From assembly GCA_963995505.1 (NCBI GenBank), contig OZ023180.1, positions 3,658,501 to 3,722,500 of the forward strand: DNA of 64,000 bases, in the 5' to 3' direction. The DNA comes from Hypericum androsaemum (Eukaryota; Streptophyta; Magnoliopsida; Malpighiales; Hypericaceae). Both the position numbers and the translations under genes were made by a program. Below, piece by piece: positions 1 through 12,086 of the stretch (position 1 is its first letter; each line of letters starts with the position of its first letter). The notes beneath the pieces are model-generated. The model was not told the origin of the DNA and did not search any database. It saw nothing but the letters and a program-made list of their open reading frames with translations.

Positions 1-1481
1 GTTCTCCCGATTTTTTCCACTCAACAAATGTACAGATTTCAAAAGTAAATATTGTGAGAATACATAGAAGACAGACAAAAGGATATGGAAAAATAATGAT
101 CCCAAGGTATTTTATATGATTGGCCCATTAAAGAATTTCAGAGGGACAAGACTGTCATTTTCCAAATTTGATATAGTACAAACATATTGCTGTTAAAAAA
201 CTGTTGTTCACCACATTCATGGTATCTTCTTCTGTCTGATGATTAAATTACACTAATTTGCAGACTCAATTATGGACCCTCTCTCATCATAAAGCAAACA
301 AACAAGCAAAAAGCTGCAGAGCACAAATCTTTTGTTAAAACCCATAATTTGGATTTTTACTAACCACCTCCAAGAGGAAAAAAAGATTACTATATTTCTA
401 AAGGGTTATCTTTCCATACCTTAATTCCACTAACCACCTTTTTTCATCTCTTTCCCCCTTAATTGTAAAGTATTAAAAAGAAATGGATGGGATTATAAAG
501 CTCTATGATTCATTGGGCTAGTCAGAATCTCTCCACTGCCAAATTTATAATAATTGTGATTAAATTAAAGAGTAGTTATATTATCTGGCTCGAATCTAGA
601 TTAATCAGTTAAGTAGATATCCAGATCAGAAAAGCATGGCGACATGCTGTCTGTTTGCCTGTTTGTAAATGTTGATTACTGTGAAACAGTGAAAGGGGGA
701 CAGAAGCTTCTCTGTTTGGTTAACCCATGGAATTTTTTTTTTGGGTGGAATCATGGAAATTTTATTACAGGAGGAGGCCAGTGGGTGCCAGGAAATCATC
801 CAAAGGTTGACCCCAGCTCCAAGTAAATAAGCAATGTCTTAATCACTAAAATTAGACTTTTTGCAAGAAAGCCCCAACATATACAGCTGTTTACAGCATT
901 TTGAGAGACTCAAATGCATGAGATTATGTGATCCATCTATGGATCAATTTGATGTGACATTGTAAGGACTTTAGGCTAAAAATTAATAATTAGAAACACC
1001 CTCTTCAAATTGTCATGATTCTTCTACACTAGTACATGCATTCTCAAAGAAAAATCTACGCTAATACATGGAAAAGGGACAAACAGGTACATAGTGAAAT
1101 TCTGAATTTAATTTAATTAGCAATTTTATATTACATCTGGTGCTACAATACATTGCACCTAGCAGCTAAAATATCAATACTCTAGAATTTTACAGTGGAT
1201 GCTTGCAAGAAAATTCCACAGGGGAAATGACAAAAAAATGATAAATTTAAGGGTCGGAAGTATATTTTAAAAAAAAACCCTCTTCATTAATCCTATAGAT
1301 GAATTGGTTTTAGTTGGAAATGCTGGTCCACATCAATTCTTGTATATACACCGGCACTTAATCACAGCTCAACCTTCATATGAGACAATTGATTTGAACC
1401 TGCAATTAAAATGGAATTTATGTGTCACTAACAGCCAATTGGGAGTTGGAATTTCCTAACAACTTGTTTAAATTATTTGAT
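1..1481. other. Intergenic DNA downstream of the bHLH gene
   Basis: AT-rich sequence without a recognisable gene, RNA or transposon end. Short open frames (for example around 644-826) have no family resemblance and lie in low-complexity DNA. The right part probably includes the 3' UTR of the minus-strand bHLH gene, but I see no decisive polyadenylation signal. Confidence 0.5.
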
Positions 1482-3750
1482 CTAAAACAATTCCCACTTT
1501 TTCTTACCCGGGAAATCATGCGACGTCTCCGGATTTGGATTCTGACCAAATCCCATTTGGACTATGCTCTGAAGGTCACCCTCACAGAATGCCGAGAACT
1601 GGAGATGAAAAAAGACATATTAGACAAATATATAGTACACGCGTACTTACTAGTCCTATTAATTCTGTTTCGAGTCAAACATGACTTCAATTCTAGTGAG
1701 TTACCTGAGCTGCAGTTGGGTGAAACCCATCAAGCAAATTGGGATTTTGGCAGAGGGCAGAGTCCAATGGGTCCACATTAGAAACGTTGGTATGGAGTCC
1801 TGGATTTTGCAGAGGTTGGTGTCCGAAAATGCCCGACGCCGAGGAATCTAACGGGAACATGGGATGTGGCAATTGGTGGTTCGATTGGAATATCTGCAAA
1901 AAAAAAAATTTTCAAAATAGATCCCAAATTCAGTATAAAAAATTACGAAAAATTTTCATCCTTCGGAGTTAGATGCTTTATTGTATTCGACTTTTTTTCT
2001 AAAAAGACAATTCTCATCTCATTACTCACATCCTTTGAAGGGAGAGTTTCCATGTTGATGTCCATCCGGGTATCCACAGAGGCCAACTTCATAGAAAGGA
2101 ACTGGCAGAGAGAGAGGAGGAAAAAAAAACAGATAAAGTGAGGAAAAGTAAACAAATGGGCAAATGATTAGGCATGGTAACTTTACAATTCCATGTAATA
2201 AATAAATAAAAGAATTGAGCAATTGGGATTTCTTTTTTGGATTGAAACAGTAATTTACCTCAACTTGGCGCTGCAAGGACTGAACATAGTTGATAATCTC
2301 ATCAAGCATCAAGGCCTTCCCTGTGACCTGTAATGTGACAAATCAAAACCCAGGAAAAACCCATCAGCAACCGGTTAAAAATTGAAATCCTTTTGTGGAA
2401 AATTACAATTCCTTGCATATTTTACTTACTTTGTTGCAACCAGGGACAAGATCCTGGAGGAGCTTCATTCTTTCGCTGATTTTCTCTCTTCTAACCTGCA
2501 CATGTAAGGACCAGGACAAGTCAGCATCAAGAATAGGACCCTCAAAAAAAGTATTTAGATGCATCATCTCTAGACCATGAAATGGATTTGGGAAATTCTC
2601 ACTCTCTCAGCTAGGCTGTGGCTGTCAGTGGCCTGGCCCCTCCTGGCCCTAACATGAATGTAGTCCTTTGGAGGCTCAGGAAGCTTGGAATTAGCCTTGT
2701 TTGGCTTCTCATCATCATCCTCCTCACTTCCTCCCTTGGAATCTTCTTCTGCCTTTACAGGAGGAATTTCACTCCCATTCCCTTCATTGGGCTTGCTTCT
2801 TTTGGTCTCAGAATTGTCATTGGTTTCTGCCTCCTGAACAACCAGAAATACACGCTTCATTACCCGACTCTTTTACAGCGTTCGACTTTGAATATCAGAA
2901 TTACCCGACCCTTTTATATTGAAGTGGGAGACATGTAAAAACAAGAAAGTACCTTGACGTGATTGGTAGCAGGAGGGTCTTTTCCTTTCCCTTTGGAAGA
3001 TGCTTTTCTTTTCCTGGAATTCAACTCCTTCAAGCCACCAGCTTCCTGGACTTGTTCAGAAACAGTAGACTCCTCCTGGGAAGAAGAATTCCCTTTCTGG
3101 GTTCCGGCTGCCTTAAGCGAAGGGCTACTAGAGACCCTCGAAAGCTTCACATTCCCCATCACGGGCCCTCCTCCTCCTCCTCCGTAGGCAGCCGCCAATT
3201 CCGCATTGTTTACGCTTACCTGATTAGTCCTCCCATTGAAGCTCCTGCTCCCAAAGCAGGAGAACCTCGCCGCCCTCGCCACGAACCCTGGATCAGCCGC
3301 GAACTCCGCCACCCCTGCAGCGGCCGGGGGCTTCCCTAGCCCCGGAAAGTGAAGGCTTTCGTGTAGGTGGTTGTTGTTGACTTTTGGTGGTGAGTTCATT
3401 GGTGTACTATAACATGAAGTGTTGGTGCTGTTGTTTGAAGCAGCTAACAAGTGGTGAGAATGTGGAGAGATCTCGCCGCCGATGTTGCCCAATTTCCCGA
3501 TGAACTCCCTGATCATGAAGCACTCGTTCGATACGTTGGAGTTGGAGGCGGCTGGGGAGGAGACCAGCGAGCTCAGGGCCGAGTCAAACTGGAGCCCGTG
3601 GTCCGTTGACTTTTCCCAGCTGGAGAGGAAGCAGTCACTCCCTTGCAGAGGTGGTGGCCAGGTGGGGACTGAGGAGGAGGGAGCTTGGTCAAAGTGCTGC
3701 AATGGCGGGTGTGGAGGGATTCCTGCATTGAGAAAGAACTCGCTTTCCAT
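1482..3750 (-). CDS. bHLH transcription factor, subfamily XII (bHLH62/bHLH78/CIB-like), 7 exons
   Basis: Nuclear DNA-binding transcription factor of the plant group that includes bHLH62, bHLH78 and the CIB proteins. Exons on the minus strand are 3750-2953, 2833-2603, 2495-2430, 2327-2259, 2101-2030, 1893-1705 and 1598-1482. All introns are GT-AG and phase 0, giving 513 residues. The basic region spans about residues 326-346 and has the H-E-R pattern of E-box/G-box binders (H338, E342, R346) inside the family-typical [15 protein letters not shown]. Helix-loop-helix follows across exons 3 and 4 ([13 protein letters not shown], then [20 protein letters not shown]). The long N-terminal half is Ser/Pro/Asn-rich and an acidic Lys/Glu stretch precedes the basic region. 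The C-terminus carries [17 protein letters not shown], typical of this clade. The chosen ATG is the first in the frame after a leader of about 280 bp. Members act in growth and flowering; the specific role here is unknown. Confidence 0.93.
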
Positions 3751-4119
3751 TTTCGCAAGTGGGTAGTTAATAAAGTTTGGTTCTTGATGCTGAATTTGAT
3801 TGATTTTGAAGTAAAGTTTTGATCTTTGCGTTATGTGGTTGGAACCCAGTTGAGGGTTTCACCAAATGGAGTCAATTGGCATGAAAATTGAGACTTGGGT
3901 CCTAATTACTGGAAAAGGAGCTGAGAGAAGTTTGGTTGGAGAAATTGAATATATGTCTGGTTGAGTAGAGAGTTGACGAGGGAAAAGGGAATGGGAAAAG
4001 GGGGAAGAGGCTGGGTGGGTTGGGGTGGAGTTATATAGAAGGAAAGAGAAAAGGAAACTGCAGTGCTCTGTTCTGTTCTGTTCTTGCTCTGCACTGTTTG
4101 TTTTTGATTTCGGGTCCAA
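3751..4119 (-). promoter_or_regulatory. 5' UTR and core promoter of the bHLH gene
   Basis: A minus-strand TATA box (TATATAA, 4037-4031) lies about 280 bp upstream of the ATG. The intervening DNA is rich in CT on the coding strand, as in many plant leaders. Transcription probably starts near 4000. This is inferred from motif and distance only. Confidence 0.5.
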
Positions 4120-5185
4120 AGACTTACTGGGCCGATCAGTATAAGTTTAAGTCGGGTAGGAGTTTTAAACAAAATTTTCGGAATAAGTATTTAATGCTTA
4201 CGTTCTAAATGACTCGAATTCTAGACATTTTGGTTAAGTTAAAACAATTTTTTTGGTTATTGATTTCTATGCTATGTTTGTTTGACCTTTTTAATCTTTT
4301 TTTTTTCACCTCCATTTGACAAAAATGGTAGGATTACCGTTTCCTTAATTTGTTTTAATCCCCGCAAAAGGCGGAGGGGAGTAGTGTTGCCGGGCCTTGG
4401 ACGTCAAAGCACCTAAAACGTCCATTTTCTTGCTCTTGAAATACTACAATCTCCCTTTTGTGAACCATTAGAGGACATGTTTCTCCTGGGTTGCCCGAAA
4501 AATTTGTCATTCCTATTTGCTAGATCCAGAGTGAGTGGTTAGTTACTCGTTTGGCGGGGAAAAATAACTAACCCACTTTTCTTTTGAGATAATAATAATA
4601 ATAACTAACACATCCAATGGAGGCTGGGGTAGGGGAGAGCCTACTCCCTTCAAAATATGATTGAACGTGATTTGAAAAGTGGAAATTGTTATCAGGTGAA
4701 AGGATTCTCCTAGACCCTTCTTCATGTTGGCGGAAAAATAATATAATTTGGGTTAGTTGCGAGCTTTAAGTTAAGTTAATGGTGTAACGTGATCATACGG
4801 GGTTATACCGGCTAGAAGAGATGTATTGGGGAGACTTTAGTTTACCCACCACTGCAATTTGCAAATCTCGGTCCAAGTTGCAGTCAACTTGATTCTCCAT
4901 GAAAAATCAAGGAGTTAATCTCTTAGGCCCCGAAAAAAAGACATGTCAATATGTAATTATTCGAAAGATTGTATTAGTCTTTATTCAAAATTCTGAAAAG
5001 AAATAACCCAAGAATCGCTAAAATTAACTAGTGTGACAAAATAAACAAGGTTTTGTGATTGTTTTAAAATTTACCTTCAAGAAAAATCAACACCAATGGG
5101 GTAAGTTTTTTGTCTAGTTGGTGTGCCACGTCAGCACGAAACAACGTCGTTTTGGTCGGGCAAAAGGTAGGCAGCTGGCTGTGAA
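4120..5185. other. Intergenic DNA upstream of the bHLH gene
   Basis: No gene or complete mobile element recognised. It holds one copy of a 42-bp sequence (4995-5036) that recurs beyond element A. The right border is the start of the element A 5' LTR. Confidence 0.5.
4995..5036 (+). repeat. 42-bp dispersed repeat, left copy
   Basis: Begins GAAAAGAAATAACCCAAGAATC and ends TAAAATTAACTAGTGTGA. The same sequence, with two mismatches, occurs at 12639-12660 continued at 19029-19048, where element B split it. The wider flanks do not match, so this is a short isolated duplication on both sides of element A. Confidence 0.8.
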
Positions 5186-5480
5186 TATTAGCGAGTATCA
5201 TCTATGAAGCTCCTTCTTCGCTGCAGAAAAGGGATACTGGTTCATTTGTTGGTTTATTTTCTTCGGCCCACAAAGCCCATTTGATACCACAAGCTTCACT
5301 GAGTCAAGTGACAAACTTAAGTTATCATGTGCTCATTTATCTTTATCAGCTTCTGGTGGCGTCTCCCCCACTAAGAATAGGACAACATCCAGCTCATAAT
5401 TGGAAGAGAGAATCAATTTATTAGGGGACAAAATCGTCCTAGAGGGATGTGTGTGCAGGTGATGTCCCCACCAATAGGAA
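5186..5480 (+). repeat. Element A 5' LTR, left part (U3)
   Basis: Matches the 3' LTR at 12087-12400. It is cut at 5480 by the nested 1962-bp element, and the LTR resumes at 7448. The sequence AGGAA (5476-5480 and 7443-7447) is the target duplication of the nested insertion. Confidence 0.9.
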
Positions 5481-5764
5481 TGTTGGGATGGCGAGAAATA
5501 GGAAAGACTTATTTCCTATTCCTATTCCTATTCTGACTAGGTTTTGGACTCCTAATCTGACCTAGATAGGTTACTTGTACACCAAGGGTTTGTCTCTATA
5601 TAAAGACATGTTACCCTAGGTTTTTTGTATGGCTTTGTGGCTCGAAAACTCATCAATAAAAATTCTCCTTTCTCTCCGTGGATGTAGGTATTAGGCCGAA
5701 CCACGTTATCTCTTGTGTCCGTGTTCTTTGCGCATTTTGTTCTCTGGTTGCTGAATTCATAACA
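5481..5764 (+). repeat. 5' LTR of the 1962-bp element (copy 1)
   Basis: Starts TGTTGGGATGGCGAG and ends CATAACA. Contains a TATA motif (TCTATATAAAGAC near 5595) and three CCTATT repeats near the start. Differs from the 3' LTR at three of 284 positions, which indicates a recent insertion. Confidence 0.92.
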
Positions 5765-5791
5765 AGTGGTATCAAGAGCTAAGGTTGGAGG

Positions 5792-6772
5792 ATGTCGAAT
5801 CACGGCGCGAAGTTTGCTCTTGTAAAGTTCGATGGTTCATTGAATTTCGAGTTATGGCAAAGGCATGTCAGGGATCTCCTCGTGCAGCAAGGGATGGTTA
5901 TCGCGCTCTCGGAGAAGAAGTCCGAAAAGATGGAGGAGCAAGAGTGGGAAGAGTTGGAGGTTAAGGCAGTAGCGAAGATTCGCTTATGCTTGGCGGATGA
6001 TGAGGAGCCACCAGCTGGGTTGTAGAAGAGGATCCAGGTCGGAGTCAAAGAAGTTCAATGGAAGTGGCTTCAAGTGCTGAGAAGGGCACATGAAGGGGAC
6101 TATCCAGGACGAACTGAGGATCAAGACAACGAGAAGGGATCGACATCCACAACCATGGCCACATGTTCAGATGGGTCGGATGGTGACTGGCTTTCTGTCT
6201 CATCAAGTCCAATGCATCCTGGTAATCTCTTTTTGTTAGGGACCTTGAATTATAACAATGATAGTTATAAAGGTAGTCTAAAAAATATGGATAAGGATGC
6301 GATGGTAGGGATGAAGGGTGAAAGGAAATACCTACAGGTTAGTAGGGAACATTATTGTAGGTGGAGTCACATCAATGGGTCTGATGAAGTGGAAAAAAGC
6401 TCAGGTCATATGAGGTTGGTTCGTATGAGGGAGCAAAGGCTTGACATGGATGATTTGAGTGTAGTTGGGATTCGCGAAGACATGGATAGCAAGCTATGGT
6501 TGTTTCGTGGAGGCATGATTGGCAAGGAGCCATGGTTGTCTCGGAGAAGCATTGTTAGCTGGGCCCCGCTATGGTTGTCTAAATGGAAGTGCACGTCAAA
6601 GGTGTTGGGTAGGTTTTGCATGGAGAATGCGAAGCCATTATTAACACCATGCGCGGATCAGGTATCTCACTCAAGGCCGAATGATGGAGTTCGAGGCATG
6701 TCGAGGGTTCTAATTGGTGGAACAAAAGGTTGCCCTTTGTATGCTATAATATGTAGCATTAGTTTGAGGTAA
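5792..6772 (+). pseudogene. Shredded gag-pol remnant inside the 1962-bp element
   Basis: From 5792 the frame reads a copia gag N-terminus (KFDGSLNFELWQRHVRDLL) that stops at 6025. A second frame (6074-6772) holds, in correct order, short pieces resembling a zinc knuckle, the protease-adjacent region, the integrase lead-in (MVGMKGERKYL, then HMRL) and the late reverse transcriptase region (RFCMENAKPLLTP). RNase H-like scraps may continue to about 6950. No complete catalytic domain survives. The matching remnant in copy 2 shows the deletions predate amplification. Confidence 0.75.
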
Positions 6773-7158
6773 GAAGGTCTAGCGAAAAAGCAGTTCGAGG
6801 TTGCGGAGCATGGGGCTGACCAAAAAAATAGAGGGCGTATCTATTGGTCGCAAGGTTGCTTCAGCAGGTGGATTTGCTAGTTGGGGTTCAATGGAGATTG
6901 GAGGAAATAGGCCAAGCAAGCTCAAAAGCTCGAGTTTGGGAGCTGGCTCTAAGTGATCGAACAAAAGGTGAAGAGAAAGTTGAGATGGTCTTATTAATGC
7001 AGTTATCTATGGTCCGAGATGGAGTCAGTGGAGTCGTATTAGTTTTACAAGATCTTATAGTTCTTCATGGGGCGGTGTTTTGTCAAGGTGGAGTTTGTTG
7101 AAGTTCGGGTGGAGCTTCATGGTTCTTCCACGAGATGATTTCTCGCCAAGGTGGAGAT

Positions 7159-7442
7159 TGTTGGGATGGCGAGAAATAGGAAAGACTTATTTCCTATTCC
7201 TATTCCTATTCTGACTAGGTTTTAGACTCCTAATCTGACCTAGATAGGTTACTTGTACACCAAGGGTTTGTCTCTATATAAAGACATGTTACCCTAGGTT
7301 TTTTGTATGGCTTTGTGGCTCGAAAACTCATCAATAAAAGTTCTCCTTTCTCTCCGTGGATGTAGGTATTAGGCCGAACCACGTTATCTCTTGTGTCCGT
7401 GTTCTTTGCGCGTTTTGTTCTCTGGTTGCTGAATTCATAACA
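7159..7442 (+). repeat. 3' LTR of the 1962-bp element (copy 1)
   Basis: Near-identical to 5481-5764. It is followed by the target duplication AGGAA at 7443-7447 and then by the resumed 5' LTR of element A. Confidence 0.92.
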
Positions 7443-7447
7443 AGGAA

Positions 7448-7598
7448 TGAGTATATAAGCTGGGTTTTGTAACAAACTTTGTAATTATTCTACAGAGAAA
7501 AGAAAAAAAATGAGGATGTTCCTTCTTCCCTCAACCTCTGCGTCTTCTTCTTCCCTTCTCCACTAAAATTCCTTTTGCATTGAATCCATTATTTGACA
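7448..7598 (+). repeat. Element A 5' LTR, right part (TATA box, R, U5)
   Basis: Starts GAGTATATAAGCTGGG, which carries the element A TATA box, and ends TTATTTGACA. It matches 12385-12546. The nested insertion sits only a few bases upstream of this TATA box. Confidence 0.88.
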
Positions 7599-7610
7599 TG
7601 GTATCAGAGC
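7599..7610 (+). promoter_or_regulatory. Primer-binding site of element A (initiator tRNA-Met)
   Basis: TGGTATCAGAGC directly abuts the 5' LTR. It is the classic plant copia site, complementary to the 3' end of initiator tRNA-Met, where minus-strand DNA synthesis starts. Confidence 0.92.
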
Positions 7611-7659
7611 TCACGGTTTGGTTCTAGCTGGTTCATTTCTCTCTTGAAGATCTCCTCCA

Positions 7660-10600
7660 ATGACGACTCATGTTTCAGCCATGGAAAGTTCCACGGGTTT
7701 CACAATCAGGGGTCCAGCTACCACTCACCTGGAGGAGGCAGATTCATACTACCTTATCCTAATGAGAGCTCGGCTATTATCTTGGTAACTCCTCTTCTTA
7801 ATGAACACAACCATTTATCTTAGAGTAGAGCTGTGGTCTAAACACAAGATTGGTTTCATAGATGGTAGTATTTCTGTACCTTCTCCTACTGATCCTCGCT
7901 ATATCTCTTGAAAACAGAACAATACCATGATTACCAGTTGGATTATACATTTTGTAGAACCAAGAATTGCTCAAAGTGTTATGTGGTTTGAATCAGCTTT
8001 TAATTTGTGGGAGGATCTAAAGGATAGGTATGGAAGAGGCGATGCTATACGTACTTCTAACTTGCAGGCTGAGATATTTGCTTTGAGACAAGGTGCTTTA
8101 AGTGTTTCAGATTATTTTGCTCAGTTTAGAACCTTGTGGGATCAACTGGAGCAGCATACACCATATCCTCATTGCAAATGTGTGGCAAATGCAAAAGCAG
8201 ATAGTTGTGAGTTGTACCGAGTGGTCAAAAAGAACATATCTAATGAGCAAATTGCAAGGTTTATTAGAGGTTTGAATGAGAACTACTTACACGTATGTGA
8301 GCAAGTTTTGATGATGGATCCTCTACCAAATATGAGTAGAGTGCTATTTTTGGCTTTGCAATAAGAAATGAGGCTGATGAACCCAGGATAAGCTGTCTCT
8401 CCTATGGTAAATCTTGTATCAAACAATGCTCATCCTACTCTTGCTGTTCAAAGTGGGAATATTAACAAGAAATTTTGGAATACCAATAATCGACCACATT
8501 GCACCTATTGTAATAGAGATGGGCACACTGTTGACAAGTGCTTCAAGAAACATGGCTTTCCACCAAATTATCATTCGAATGGAGCAAGCTCGAGCTCTTA
8601 GTCTGGCAATGGTAACCAGACTATAGGTGGTTTTCGCTCTGCTAATGCAGTTGGAGCTACTATGGCACAAGTTGTACCTTCCGAAGCTCAGGGATTCATT
8701 GCAGAGTTTAACAAACTCGGGCTTTCAACTGATCAATACAATGGTTTACTTTCTCTCTTTCATTGCCTCTACAGTGACCTCTCTTGCAGTAACTTCATCC
8801 TCAGGTATAATTTGCTTAGCTAGTCCATTAATTTCTGGTTCATTCAATGGTCGATGGATTCTAGATTCTGGTGCAATAAATCACATTGCTTGCTCTGCTG
8901 TTTCTTTCTTGACAAAGACTCCCGTTTCTGGGATTTATGTTGGTCTTCCCACTGGTCAGCAAACAGCAGTAGCTCATGTTGGTTTAGTATAACTCAACCC
9001 ACTTCTCATATTGACTAATGTGTTGCTTGTTTCTGATTTCCAATTCAACTTAATCTCCATCAGCAAGCTCCTTCATCATGTCTCATACTCACTTATTTTT
9101 TAGGGTGCTATTTGTCTTATACAGGATCTGCAACGTTCGAGAATGATTGGTGAGGCCAAGAAAATGAATGGGCTCTACCTGCTTTACGTGGATACTCAAA
9201 AGTCCATGGCAGCCAATTCCATTCCCGTGTCTAACTCCACTCATCTTATTCACAATGACCAAGATCTATGGCATTGTCGCTTCGGCCACTTACCCTCTTC
9301 TTGGCTCCAAGTTCTACAGAAATCTTATCCTAGTATTATGATGTCTGTCACCTAGCTAAAGATAAGCGTCTACCATTTCCATCTAGTGATTCTAGAGCTA
9401 CCTCTAAATTTCAAATATTACATGCGGATGTATGGGACAAGTATAGTTTGCCTTCCTATGACGGATATCAATACTTTCTTACTCTAGTGCATGACTTTTC
9501 TAGATCCGTTTGGGTTTATTTGATGAAAGCTAAGTCCGAAGTATCTACAATCTTGCCTACGTTCTTTGATTTAGTACAGAACCAGTTCAATACAACCATC
9601 AAAACCATTAGAACTGACCAAGGATCTGAATTTTTCTTAAAAGGATTCTATCATGTAAAAGGGATCATACATGAAACATCTTATCGATACACTTTCCAAC
9701 AAAATGGACGAGTTGAGCATAAACACCAATATCTCTTAAACATTGCTAGATCATTGCTTATCCACACCCACTTGCCTCTGGTTTTTTGGAGCAAATCTGT
9801 TGTGCACGCATCGTTTCTCATCAATCGTGTTCCATCTCCCTTGTTAAAAGAGAAAACTCCATATGAACTTCTCTATGGAATAAAACCTGATCTTAGTTCT
9901 CTTCGAGTCTTTGGTTGCATGTGTTACGCAGCCACAATTTCTACCAATAGAACCAAGTTTGATCCACGTTCCCAACCTTGTTTTTTCTTAGGTTATCCTT
10001 CTGGCATTAAAGGCTATAAAGTTTATAATCATAGCAGTCACCAGGTGCTTATCTCTAGTGATGCTGTATTCCAGGAGAACATCTTCCCTTTCCAAAATCA
10101 TTGGCTTTACTCTCCAGCCAATTTTTAACCTTATGATCCTACTGACTTGGTTCTTCCACTAAGCAGTCCTCTCACAGATGACCTCTCCTATTCTGAATCA
10201 TCCATAGAGCCTAAACCTTCTCCTAGCTCTTCTTCTAGTCCTTCTTCTCTTTCTTTGCCTGCCAGGGTAGTGGACACCATCCCACCTTCTGATGTTAATC
10301 TGCCTCGTAACCAAAGAGTCCGAAGACCACCTATTTATCTCATAGATTATATCTGTGGTGTGATCATTGGCCATATTGATCATTCTCAATTTAACAGCAG
10401 GTCCTTCCCTTATCCACTCTCAGATTATTTTGCTCTTACTGGGTTGTCTTTATCTCATCGAGTTTTTAGCACTTCTCTGCTACAAACTCATGAACCACGG
10501 GATTATAGAGAGGCATCATCTTCTCCTTGTTGGACATCTGCCATGCAAGCTGAACTTGCCGCTTTACACAGCAACAATACCTGGACTTTCGTTCCTCTTC

Positions 10601-12065
10601 CTCCTGGTAAGGAACCGATTGGATGCAAGTAGGTTTATAAAGTCAAGCTAAAATCAGATGGCTCCGTTGAACGATACAAGGCTAGGCTTGTTACAAAAGG
10701 TACACTCAAGCCTATGGCATTGATTTTCTTCATTTATTTTCTCCGGTTGCTAAACTTACCACAGTATAGTTACTCATTGTTGTTGATGTCCAACAAGACT
10801 GGTATCTATATCAACTCGACGTGAACAACGCCTTTCTTAATGGTGACTTAAATGATGGTCTATATGATCTTCCTCCTGGGTTATCTATTTATCCATCTGA
10901 CTCTGGAAAGGTTTGCCATCTCAAGCGTTCCATTTACAAGCTCAAACAAGCCAGCCATCAATGGTTTGCTAAGCTCACGTCTGCTTTACTCAGTCATGAT
11001 TTTACTCAATCTTATTCTGATTACTTTTTGTTCACTAAGAAATCTGGCTCCTCCTTTGTTGTGCTCCTCATCTATGTCGATGATATCATTCTTTGTGGGA
11101 ATGATCTTACCCATTTAACTCGCATCAAGACTGCACTTAATCAGCTCTTTCACCTCAAAGATTTAGGTGATTTGAAGTACTTCCTCGGCATTGAAGTGGC
11201 TCGTCGAGCCGATGGAATCCATCTAAGCCAAAAGAAATACTTATTAGACATTCTTAAAGATTCTGGCTACATTGGATGCAAACCAGCCTCGACTCCGATG
11301 GAAGTCAATTGTCACTTGAGTGCTGAGCACGGTGTTCTTCTTGATGATAATCCAAGCCTGGATTCTGATGATGATGACTTTTCTATTGATCCGGCTCAAC
11401 CTGTATCTTCCTATAATTATCGGCAGCTCATTGGATACCTTCTTTATCTCACTACCACACGTCCATATATAAGTTTTGCTGTTCAACAACTCAGTTAATT
11501 TATGGCTCATCCCACTGACCTGCATTTGAAGGCTGCCTTTCGTATTCTTCGTTATTTAAAGGGGCACCTAGGTGATGGTCTATATTTTCCCAAGTTAGCC
11601 TCCCTTAAACTCAAGATTTTTTGTGATAGCGACTATGGCAATTGTGTTGATTCCCGTCGCTCAATCACTAGGTTTGTTGTATTCATTATGGATTCTCTTA
11701 TATCATAGCGCACCAAGAAGCAAAGTATTGCTTCTCGTTCTTCGTTTGAGGCAGAGTATCGAGCTCTCGCTGATCTGACCAATAAGTTAAAATGGTTAAC
11801 TTATCTTCTTCGAGACCTTCATCTGGACCTGATTTAATTTACTGTGATAGTCATTCGGCCATCCACATTGCTGAAAACCCGGTATTCCACGAACACACAA
11901 AATAAATCAAAATTGATTGCCACTCTGTTTGTTATGCTCTTCACGCCGGCCTTATCAAGCTTTTTCATGTCACTACTGATGTCCAGATAGCCGACGTCTT
12001 CACTAAACCTCTGTCTCCTGCTCGCCATACTCTTCTCGTGTCCAAGCTTGGAATGGTGAATATTC
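7660..12065 (+). pseudogene. gag-pol of copia element A (broken)
   Basis: Starts at the ATG at 7660. Recognisable parts in order are: gag (7927-8364, with ESAFNLWEDLKDRYGRGDA), a CCHC zinc knuckle (CTYCNRDGHTVDKC, about 8500), protease (WILDSGA, about 8860), integrase zinc region (LWHCRFGHL, about 9268), integrase core (9448-10128), reverse transcriptase (10510-11498, with LIYVDDIIL), and RNase H (11502 to about 12065). Stops at 7800, 8364, 9353, 10127, 10630, 11496 and 11706, plus frameshifts near 9400 and 10700-10800, destroy the polyprotein. The protease motif reads DSGAINH, where the family usually has DSGAT. Confidence 0.9.
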
Positions 12066-12086
12066 ACTTTCCAGCTTGTGGGGGCT

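Larger units (their letters stand above)
5481..7442 (+). mobile_element. Non-autonomous LTR retrotransposon, 1962 bp, copy 1
   Basis: Canonical TG...CA element with two 284-bp LTRs (5481-5764 and 7159-7442) that differ at three positions, and a 5-bp target duplication AGGAA. A primer site TGGTATCAAGAGC begins two bases after the 5' LTR, complementary to the initiator tRNA-Met 3' end with one extra A. A purine tract AAGGTGGAGAT precedes the 3' LTR. The 1.4-kb interior encodes only scraps of gag-pol, so it must move with enzymes supplied elsewhere. An older copy of exactly the same length lies at 46586-48547 on the other strand. Confidence 0.93.
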
